A DNA stretch of 5,339 nt from positions 1-5,339 of the forward strand of contig JAEWIG010000144.1 of the NCBI GenBank assembly GCA_023387295.1, given 5' to 3'. Positions 1 to 5,339 of the stretch are shown piece by piece (the first letter of the stretch is position 1; every line of letters begins with the position of its first letter). Below the pieces are notes generated by a model. That model searched no databases. It worked only from the letters and a program-made list of their open reading frames with translations, and had not been told where the DNA came from. The position numbers and the translations under genes are program-made. The stretch is from Bacillota bacterium. GTDB lineage: Bacteria; Bacillota; Bacilli; Bacillales; Cytobacillaceae.

Positions 1-1609
1 CAATTGTTTTTAGAGCAGTATTTAACTCACCAATGCGTTCATTTACATCGGATGATTCCATATCAGATATTAGCCCGGCGATTGGCAATGGAAGGGAGGC
101 AAGCAACTTTCCATTTTCGACAACGACAAGTCCACCTTTCATTTCAGCAGTCAGCTTTATCGCTTCGACTATATCTTCATCTGAAGTACCGGCTGCAACG
201 ATATTATGGGAATCATGTGCAACCGTTGAGGCGATTGCCCCATTTTGAATGCCTAACCCTTTTATTATCCCTAAACCAATATTTCCAGTGCTTCTATGCC
301 GTTCCGCAACGACAAGCTTTAAATGGTCATGTTCTACATTTGCCTGAAAAAATCCATTTACAGTAAGAATATTCTCCACAAGATGATTCGTTACAATCAT
401 ATTCGGCTTAATGCCAATAATATTTGCCCTTTTAGTTTTATCCATTTTAATTTGTAAATGGTCAATCGAAATAGTTTTAATATTTACGCTCTCAATAATT
501 CTAGGTGATGGAATTACAGGTGATTTGCATGGACTAACAATTTCACCATGTAGTGCAACAAGCTTACCATTTTTATAAACTTGTTCAATACTGACTGTCT
601 TAAGATCATTTAAGATTAATAGATCTGCTTCATAGCCAGGTGCAATCGCACCTTTTTGCCTTAGTCCGAAACATTCTGCTGCATTTAACGTGGCCATTTG
701 AATAGCAAGAACAGGATCAATCCCTTGTTGTATGGCGACTTTTACGTTGAAGTCAATGCTACCTTCACTAATAATTTCATCCAGATGTTTATCATCGGTA
801 ACAAATAAGCAACGACGTGCATTGTTCTCATTGACTGCCTCTAGCAACTCAATTAAGTCCTTTGCTGCTGAGCCTTCTCGAAGCATGACATACATGCCTT
901 TTCGCATCCGCTCAAGTGCTTCTTCTCCTGTCACACATTCATGATCTGTTCGAATACCAGCCGACATATACACATTAATCCCATCGCTATCTAGTCCAGA
1001 TGCATGACCATCAATTCGTTTATCAAATGAATGAGCACTGAACAGTTTATTGATCATCCCATCTTCATGATGAAGAACAGAAGGATAATCCATGACTTCA
1101 CCAAGACCAATTACTCGAGGATGCTCGTAAAATGGTTCAAGATCTTCATGGTCAAGCTTAGCACCTGCATTTTCAAATGGAGTGGCTGGAACACAGGATG
1201 GGAGCATGATGCGAACATCTAATGGAATTCCCTCAGATGCATTTAACATGAATTCAATCCCTTCCGTGCCACTAACATTAGCAATTTCATGCGGATCCGC
1301 AACGATGGTTGTAACGCCATGTGGAAGAACGACATTCGAGAATTCAGCAGGTGTAACCATTGCAGATTCAATGTGTACATGTCCGTCAATAAATCCAGGA
1401 ACAATGTACTTACCGGTCGCGTCGATCGTTTCGATACCGACGAAATCGCCAATTCCAGCAATATACCCATCAACAATTGCAATATCATTCTTCAAAATCT
1501 CTCGAGTGAACACATTGACAATCATTCCGTTTTTAATAACCAGGTCAGCAGGAGTTCTTTTTGCTGCGACGTCAATTCGTTTTTTTAGAACTTCCTTAGT
1601 AAGTTTCAA
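1..1609 (-). CDS. ade: Adenine deaminase (AdeC family), 3' end cut off by window edge
   Basis: Hydrolyses adenine to hypoxanthine and ammonia in the cytoplasm, feeding the xanthine dehydrogenase encoded upstream. Translating the minus strand gives 536 uninterrupted residues that reach base 2 with no stop. Members of this family are usually about 580 residues, so roughly 40 are missing. Family signatures are in order: metal-binding HVHIES at 77-82 after PGFIDG, VADPHEIANV at 103-112, GLGEVMDY at 168-175, DGHASGL at 200-206, TDHE at 221-224, and VTDDKH at 270-275 with the expected catalytic aspartates. A C-terminal domain follows with AERHRSTGN near 435-443 and VAHDSHNI at 463-470. This is an amidohydrolase-fold enzyme that binds metal ions. 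The start is TTG at 1609: an in-frame TGA sits directly before it and a GAGGA ribosome site lies 8 bases upstream. It follows the permease gene by 50 bases with no terminator, so it is probably cotranscribed. The assignment is firm. A paralogue of YerA type is the main alternative. Confidence 0.96.
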   Translation of the reverse strand, partial: MKLTKEVLKKRIDVAAKRTPADLVIKNGMIVNVFTREILKNDIAIVDGYIAGIGDFVGIETIDATGKYIVPGFIDGHVHIESAMVTPAEFSNVVLPHGVTTIVADPHEIANVSGTEGIEFMLNASEGIPLDVRIMLPSCVPATPFENAGAKLDHEDLEPFYEHPRVIGLGEVMDYPSVLHHEDGMINKLFSAHSFDKRIDGHASGLDSDGINVYMSAGIRTDHECVTGEEALERMRKGMYVMLREGSAAKDLIELLEAVNENNARRCLFVTDDKHLDEIISEGSIDFNVKVAIQQGIDPVLAIQMATLNAAECFGLRQKGAIAPGYEADLLILNDLKTVSIEQVYKNGKLVALHGEIVSPCKSPVIPSPRIIESVNIKTISIDHLQIKMDKTKRANIIGIKPNMIVTNHLVENILTVNGFFQANVEHDHLKLVVAERHRSTGNIGLGIIKGLGIQNGAIASTVAHDSHNIVAAGTSDEDIVEAIKLTAEMKGGLVVVENGKLLASLPLPIAGLISDMESSDVNERIGELNTALKTI

Positions 1610-1617
1610 TCAGAATT

Positions 1618-1622
1618 TCCTC
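1618..1622 (-). promoter_or_regulatory. Ribosome binding site deciding the TTG start of adenine deaminase
   Basis: GAGGA on the minus strand, 8 bases upstream of the TTG at 1609. It supports this start although no ATG is available between the in-frame TGA (1612-1610) and the conserved region. The upstream in-frame ATG at 1630 has no comparable site and is cut off from the gene by that TGA. Confidence 0.7.
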
Positions 1623-1659
1623 GCTTTCATTTACGATAAGGCAGGGTAAAAAATATTTT

Positions 1660-3030
1660 CTAATGACCTCCCAAAATAAAATTTAAGATAAACGCAATAC
1701 TTACAATATACATTATCCAATGAACTTGAGAGGTTTTTCCAGTAAGAAGCTTTAAAAGTGTATAGGAAATGAATCCAAAGGCTAAACCTTGTGCAATACT
1801 AAATGTGAGTGGCATTAAAACAATTGTCAAAAAAGCAGGGATAACGTCTGTATAATCATCGAAACTAATATGCTTTATTTCACTAATCATTAATGCGCCG
1901 ACAAGAATTAAAATAGGAGCAGTTGCTACTGAAGGGATAAAAACAATCAAGGGAGCGAAGATTAATGCCATTAAGAATAAGAATCCTACTGTAAGAGCAG
2001 TAAGTCCTGTTCGCCCACCTTCAGAAATACCCGTCGCGTTTTCAACATATGCATTTAATGCAGTACTACCGAAAGCGGCGCTCGCCATTGTTCCAACCGC
2101 ATCCGCCTGTAAAGCTCGATCTAAGTTTTGAATTTTTCCTTTCTCATCCATTAAACCAGCTTTTTTTGTTAATCCAATTAGTGTAGCTAAATTATCAAAT
2201 AACTCAACGATTGTAAAGGAAAAAATGACTGAAATGATCCCATATGCAATGGCTCCTTTAATATCCATCGCTAAAAATGTTTCAGACATACTTGGTAGGT
2301 TTAGCGAAACGATATCACCCACAGACTTAGGAAAACTGATAAAGCCAGTAATCATGGCAATTACACTTGTAGCTAAAATACTAATTAATAGAGCCCCTTT
2401 AATACGTTTTGCCATTAAGACTGCAGCAATGATTAACCCAATTATAGCAAGTAGGGGACCGAGACTTGTAATATCGCCTAAAGCCACAAAAGTTGCCTCA
2501 CTAGCGACAACAAGCTCAGCGTTCTTAAAACCAATAAAAGCAATGAAAAGTCCTATCCCTACGGCTATCGCAGACTTCAATACATCAGGTACTCCATCGA
2601 CAATTTTTTGACGAATACCAGTAACAGTCAAGAGTAGAAAAACAACACCCGAAATAAATACGGCGCCTAAAGCAGTTTGCCAGGATAGACCTTGACCTAA
2701 AACAACTGTATAAGCAAAAAATGCATTTAAGCCCATTCCCGGTGCAACAGCAACTGGGTAGTTAGCCCAAAGTGCCATTAAAATCGTACAGAATACACTT
2801 GCGTAAATTGTTGCTGCAAGTGCGGCTTCTTTCGGAATACCAGCATCAGCTAATATCGCAGGGTTTACAAAAATAATATAGCTCATTGTCAAAAACGAAG
2901 TAATACCAGCGAGTATTTCCGTTTTTACATTTGTATTTCGCTCTGATAATTTAAACATTCTTTCAACAAAACTATTTTTTGAAGAGGGAGGGAGTCCTGA
3001 ACCTAAACCTTTCTCAATCATGGACATCAT
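1660..3030 (-). CDS. NCS2-family (AzgA/PbuG/PbuO-like) purine permease
   Basis: Integral membrane transporter expected to take up a purine base such as adenine, guanine or hypoxanthine with protons. The protein has 456 residues, a little longer than typical PbuG/PbuO-type members (about 430-440). It has many hydrophobic segments. Family landmarks are NTNVKTEILAGITSFLTMSYII near 32-53, APGMGLNAFFAY near 96-107, VELFDN near 275-280, and YVENATGISEGGRTGLTALTVG near 328-349. The last two are the half-helix regions that form the substrate site in this family. The start is taken as ATG at 3030, which has AGGAG 7 bases upstream. A TTG one codon earlier (3033) is only 4 bases from that site and is less likely. 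The family's usual N-terminus (MFKL) begins at residue 25, so there is an extra hydrophilic stretch in front. It sits between the XdhC genes and adenine deaminase, which supports adenine or hypoxanthine as cargo. The exact substrate cannot be read from sequence. Confidence 0.94.
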   Translation of the reverse strand: MMSMIEKGLGSGLPPSSKNSFVERMFKLSERNTNVKTEILAGITSFLTMSYIIFVNPAILADAGIPKEAALAATIYASVFCTILMALWANYPVAVAPGMGLNAFFAYTVVLGQGLSWQTALGAVFISGVVFLLLTVTGIRQKIVDGVPDVLKSAIAVGIGLFIAFIGFKNAELVVASEATFVALGDITSLGPLLAIIGLIIAAVLMAKRIKGALLISILATSVIAMITGFISFPKSVGDIVSLNLPSMSETFLAMDIKGAIAYGIISVIFSFTIVELFDNLATLIGLTKKAGLMDEKGKIQNLDRALQADAVGTMASAAFGSTALNAYVENATGISEGGRTGLTALTVGFLFLMALIFAPLIVFIPSVATAPILILVGALMISEIKHISFDDYTDVIPAFLTIVLMPLTFSIAQGLAFGFISYTLLKLLTGKTSQVHWIMYIVSIAFILNFILGGH

Positions 3031-3037
3031 CAATCAA

Positions 3038-3042
3038 CTCCT
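3038..3042 (-). promoter_or_regulatory. Ribosome binding site of the purine permease
   Basis: AGGAG on the minus strand, 7 bases upstream of ATG 3030, 4 bases from TTG 3033 and 10 bases from ATG 3027. The spacing favours ATG 3030 over the upstream TTG. It is also much stronger than anything before the internal ATG at 2958, where most family members would start. Confidence 0.75.
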
Positions 3043-3103
3043 ACATTTTTTTACAAACGATTGATAAACAGTTTTTCTGAAAAACAATGATTCATGTTGT
3101 TTC
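3043..3103 (-). other. Intergenic leader between the XdhC N-domain gene and the permease
   Basis: The 73-base gap between stop codon and permease start (3031-3103) is the longest noncoding stretch in the window; this entry is the part before the ribosome site. It contains an AT-only-stem hairpin at 3071-3085 (GTTTTT, loop CAG, AAAAAC), which is too weak and lacks the GC stem and T-run of a typical terminator. It also holds a possible 14-codon ORF (3051-3095) and a weak resemblance to the PucR box at 3080-3092. I see no convincing -35/-10 pair and no purine riboswitch, which would need more room. Readthrough from the upstream genes is the simplest reading. Confidence 0.4.
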
Positions 3104-3418
3104 CTAAAGCGGCTCGATAAAAACATCCATAATGCCACCACAAATTCCACCGTCTTCATATAGAAGACCTTTCGTAAGATCGATACGGATCTGCATAGGT
3201 TCTTCCAGTTCGATCACTTCGAACGCTTTTTCAATTACTTCTGCTTCGCCGCAGCCACCTCCAATTGTCCCTTCAATTTCACCGCTAGAAAAAATGATCA
3301 TTTTACTGCCTGTCTTCCTTGGAGTTGATCCTTTTGTTCGAATAATCGTTGCAAGTGCCGCTTTTTCACCTCCTTTTTGAATAAGAAGTGCACGTTTTAG
3401 TAAGTGCAGCTGCTCCAT
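3104..3418 (-). CDS. Stand-alone XdhC/CoxI N-terminal domain protein
   Basis: A 104-residue soluble protein consisting only of the N-terminal domain of the XdhC/CoxI family, which normally precedes a Rossmann domain in one chain. XdhC proteins bind molybdenum cofactor, protect it during sulfuration and deliver it to xanthine dehydrogenase. Visible signatures are ALATIIRTKGSTPRKTGSKM at 21-40, GTIGGGCGEAEV at 50-61 with Cys55, and GGICGGIMDVFIEPL at 90-104 with Cys93. The final motif is where the domain normally ends, so the protein is a complete domain and not a truncation. Its ATG directly follows the TAA of the upstream XdhC gene (TAAATG), with AAGGAG 11 bases ahead (3430-3435), suggesting translational coupling. 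It probably works with the neighbouring XdhC protein, whose own N-terminal domain is degenerate. That partnership is inference; the family assignment is secure. Confidence 0.92.
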   Translation of the reverse strand: MEQLHLLKRALLIQKGGEKAALATIIRTKGSTPRKTGSKMIIFSSGEIEGTIGGGCGEAEVIEKAFEVIELEEPMQIRIDLTKGLLYEDGGICGGIMDVFIEPL

Positions 3419-4237
3419 TTATCGCACAACTCCTTCACGAAATCCGAGCTGAGCAATTTTTTTCACCTTAGTACTGAGTGATTCGCCAGATTTATCATTT
3501 TTTAATTTTAATATTTCAGCCATAATGCTCACAGCAATTTCAGCAGGAGTTTCAGCTCCAATATCAAGTCCAACAGGTGTGTAGAGGTAATCGAGGATTT
3601 TGTTTGGGAAATCTTGCTCCAACTGCTCAAACACACCAGCAATTCTTCTTCTACTCCCAATCATTCCAATATAGGCTGGTTTTTCCTTCCGTTTTAGGAG
3701 CTCTTGTAAACTTAAAACATCATATTTATGACCACGTGTTAAAAGTAAAATATACGTTTCCTTTGTGATTTCTACATTTTTAAAAAATGCAACAAATGGC
3801 TTACAAATCACCTCATCAACCATTGGAAACCGATTACGATTCGCATATTCAATTCGGTCATCGATAACCGTTACAAAAAATCCGGACATTTTTCCAATCA
3901 TTGCTACAGGCTCACAAACATGACCTGCACCAGCAATGATTAAATGGGGAGGGACAGGGAAAAACTCCGCAAAGTATTCAATGATTCCCTCATTATCTGT
4001 CAAAGAATGCGTCCAAGACCGTTTTCTCCTTATTAATTCATCATTTTCAATGATTGATTTCTTCAAAGAAGCAGGGAGGGGTGAATTACTGAATAAATCA
4101 CCATTTAGCCAAAGAAGTGCTTGCTTTCCTACAAGTTGCTTATTGGGATGCATTGTAAAAGTGATTAAGTAAATCTCTTTACGACTTTCAAGTGATTTTT
4201 GAAGTTTTTCATATAAAATAGAGTGCATTTTTTTCAC
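3419..4237 (-). CDS. xdhC: XdhC-family molybdenum hydroxylase maturation protein (PucA-like)
   Basis: Expected to help insert sulfurated molybdenum cofactor into the xanthine dehydrogenase encoded just upstream. It has 272 residues. The C-terminal Rossmann domain is clear: LIIAGAGHVCEPVA at 99-112, VIDDR at 124-128, LLTRGHKYD at 165-173, YIGMIGSRRR at 189-198 and TPVGLDIGAETPAEIAVSI at 220-238. Residues about 20-95 line up loosely with the XdhC N-terminal domain (LVGKQALLWLNGDLF against KTGSKMIIFSSGEIE of the downstream protein) but lack the GSTPR and GGGCGE motifs. The GTG at 4237 overlaps the previous gene's TGA by 4 bases (GTGA) but has no ribosome site. An alternative ATG at 4228 (269 residues) has GGTGA at a suitable distance and may be the true start. 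B. subtilis PucA (about 330 residues, from memory) is the nearest named counterpart. Family assignment is firm; the exact start is open. Confidence 0.93.
   Translation of the reverse strand: MKKMHSILYEKLQKSLESRKEIYLITFTMHPNKQLVGKQALLWLNGDLFSNSPLPASLKKSIIENDELIRRKRSWTHSLTDNEGIIEYFAEFFPVPPHLIIAGAGHVCEPVAMIGKMSGFFVTVIDDRIEYANRNRFPMVDEVICKPFVAFFKNVEITKETYILLLTRGHKYDVLSLQELLKRKEKPAYIGMIGSRRRIAGVFEQLEQDFPNKILDYLYTPVGLDIGAETPAEIAVSIMAEILKLKNDKSGESLSTKVKKIAQLGFREGVVR
3430..3435 (-). promoter_or_regulatory. Ribosome binding site of the XdhC N-domain gene
   Basis: AAGGAG on the minus strand, 11 bases before ATG 3418, embedded in the last codons of the upstream xdhC gene. The site supports the small gene being truly translated as a separate protein and its coupling to xdhC translation. 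Confidence 0.65.
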
Positions 4238-4238
4238 C
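4234..4238 (-). promoter_or_regulatory. Possible ribosome binding site for an ATG 4228 start of xdhC
   Basis: GGTGA on the minus strand matches the 3' part of the AAGGAGGTGA consensus and lies 5 bases before ATG 4228, a suitable distance for that alignment. It coincides with the stop codon of the molybdenum subunit gene and with the competing GTG start at 4237. It favours the 269-residue version of XdhC but is not decisive. Confidence 0.4.
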
Positions 4239-5339
4239 GCGCAGTTTGGATATTTGCTGTTTTTAATTTTTTTATGGCATTAAATATTCGCTCAGGTGTT
4301 GCGGGAAGATGGTTGATCCTTGCACCTGTTGCATCATAAATGGCAGACATAATAGCAGGAATAATTGGAATCATGACGACTTCCCCAATCCCTTTTGCAC
4401 CGAATGGGCCTGATTGTTCTGGAGCGGCCTCGACAGGGAAGGTTTCAATTAAAGGTGTTTCTCGAATAGTCGGAATAATATAATCGGTAAAGTTTTTCGT
4501 AATATGGTAACCGTTTTCAATTTTCACATCTTCAAAAAGTGTGTAGCCAATTCCCATCACGGCACCACCTTCAGTTTGACCTTCTAGCCCTTGAGGATTG
4601 ATGACACGACCAGCATCAGGAATAGATACAACACGAAGAACATCTGTTTCTCCTGTTAATGTGTCAACTTCGACCATGACAACATGTGTCAAGTAGCCGT
4701 ATAGATGATGAGGAGCTCCACCAGAACCTTCAATTTCTGTTTTTTCCTTTGGAAGCATGAAATGACCTTCTACTTTTGTAGCTTGATGGTTTTCATATAA
4801 ATAATTGAAAATATCTTGATAGGAGAGTTTTTTAGTATTGACAGCTAAGCCATTTTGTTGAACCGATACTTCCGATTGCGAAACATGAAACATTTCTGAA
4901 GCAGCTTTTTTGATTAAATTCATCATATATGGGGCAGCTGTCGCAACCGCTCTACCACCCGTATAAGTTGACCGAGAGGCCGTAACCGTTCCGCCATCAA
5001 GTGTTCGAACGGAATCTCCTTGTATAACTTTTATGTTGCTAATTTCGCATTGTAAAATTTCAGCAGCAACTTGTGCATATGCAGTACTATTTCCTCCACC
5101 AATTTCCTCGCAACTAACACCAACAAGAAACTTCCCATCAGCAAGAAGCTCAATAGTAGCTGCACCATAGTCTGACAAACCTATTCCCATTCCTATTCCG
5201 TGAAAGGAAGTAGCAGCGGCGACTCCTCTCTTTTTCCATGGTTCATCGATTTCGGCCTTATATTTCTCTTTGTTTTTCCATAGATCGCAATTTTCTGCGA
5301 CTTCAAGTGTTTGAAACGTCCCAACACTTGAGTTAATGA
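4234..5339 (-). CDS. pucD: Xanthine dehydrogenase, molybdenum-binding subunit (C-terminal half)
   Basis: Oxidises hypoxanthine to xanthine and xanthine to urate at a molybdenum centre, in the cytoplasm, together with FAD and iron-sulfur subunits not seen in this window. The reading frame is open from base 5337 to the TGA at 4234, giving 367 residues; the 5' half lies beyond the right edge (full-length relatives are roughly 750). It continues in frame above the internal ATG at 5190, which is therefore not the start. Molybdopterin-domain features are EEIGGGNSTAYAQVAAEIL at 77-95, GDSVRTLDGGTVTASRSTYTGGRAV near 107-131, PDAGRVINPQGLEGQTEGG at 240-258, and GPFGAKGIGEVV at 310-321. Glu319 in the GxGE motif matches the family's catalytic glutamate. 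XdhC genes directly downstream and adenine deaminase in the same run support purine hydroxylation. A related molybdenum hydroxylase with another N-heterocycle substrate cannot be excluded from this fragment. Confidence 0.92.
   Translation of the reverse strand, partial: INSSVGTFQTLEVAENCDLWKNKEKYKAEIDEPWKKRGVAAATSFHGIGMGIGLSDYGAATIELLADGKFLVGVSCEEIGGGNSTAYAQVAAEILQCEISNIKVIQGDSVRTLDGGTVTASRSTYTGGRAVATAAPYMMNLIKKAASEMFHVSQSEVSVQQNGLAVNTKKLSYQDIFNYLYENHQATKVEGHFMLPKEKTEIEGSGGAPHHLYGYLTHVVMVEVDTLTGETDVLRVVSIPDAGRVINPQGLEGQTEGGAVMGIGYTLFEDVKIENGYHITKNFTDYIIPTIRETPLIETFPVEAAPEQSGPFGAKGIGEVVMIPIIPAIMSAIYDATGARINHLPATPERIFNAIKKLKTANIQTAR

Noticed and set aside
4..1649. Several plus-strand ORFs (for example 4-366, 732-944, 1182-1649) and a minus-strand ORF at 1243-1488
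   Set aside because: They lie in other frames of the continuous adenine deaminase frame, which carries all family motifs. Their translations show no recognisable domain.
2225..2611. Plus-strand ORF of 128 codons opposite the permease
   Set aside because: It is antisense to transmembrane segments of a well-supported gene. Its composition is what the complement of hydrophobic codons gives.
3071..3085. Hairpin GTTTTT-CAG-AAAAAC as a transcription terminator
   Set aside because: The stem has a single G-C pair, the loop is three bases and no T-run follows on the minus strand. It is too weak to call.
3031..3103. Purine riboswitch or PurR box before the permease
   Set aside because: The 73-base gap shows no conserved purine-aptamer loops or paired helices and no CCGAAC-type PurR box. 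It is also too short for an aptamer plus expression platform.
3104..4237. The two XdhC genes as one frameshifted or nonsense-split gene
   Set aside because: The domain order is reversed relative to fused XdhC, each part ends at a natural domain boundary, and the small gene has its own AAGGAG site and ATG.
4234..5190. Start of the molybdenum subunit at ATG 5190
   Set aside because: The same frame stays open to the window edge and the upstream residues continue family-like sequence. The ATG is internal to the gene.

Overview
The window looks like the chromosome of a low-GC Gram-positive bacterium of the Bacillaceae type. It is AT-rich, has AGGAG-like ribosome binding sites, uses TTG and probably GTG starts, and its proteins resemble the Bacillus purine-catabolism set. 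This placement is inferred from style and gene content, not from a marker gene.

All genes lie on the minus strand and read from right to left. In order of transcription they are: (1) the C-terminal half of a xanthine dehydrogenase-type molybdenum subunit, whose 5' end is cut off at the right edge; (2) an XdhC-family maturation protein with a C-terminal Rossmann domain, overlapping gene 1 by 4 bases; (3) a 104-residue protein consisting only of an XdhC/CoxI N-terminal domain, whose ATG directly abuts the stop of gene 2; (4) an NCS2/AzgA-type purine permease after a 73-base gap; (5) adenine deaminase after a 50-base gap, running off the left edge with its last few dozen codons missing. No strong terminator lies between any of them, so they probably form one transcription unit. 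There is no gene-free stretch longer than 73 bases.

Together they describe purine salvage and catabolism. The permease brings in a purine base, adenine deaminase converts adenine to hypoxanthine and ammonia, and the molybdenum hydroxylase oxidises hypoxanthine to xanthine and urate. The two XdhC-type proteins would prepare and insert the sulfurated molybdenum cofactor. The most unusual point is the XdhC pair: the large protein keeps a good Rossmann domain but has a degenerate N-terminal domain, while an intact copy of that N-terminal domain is encoded separately just downstream. I see no mobile element, CRISPR array, tRNA, rRNA or riboswitch. Overall this is a recognisable catabolic operon and not a clearly new system.
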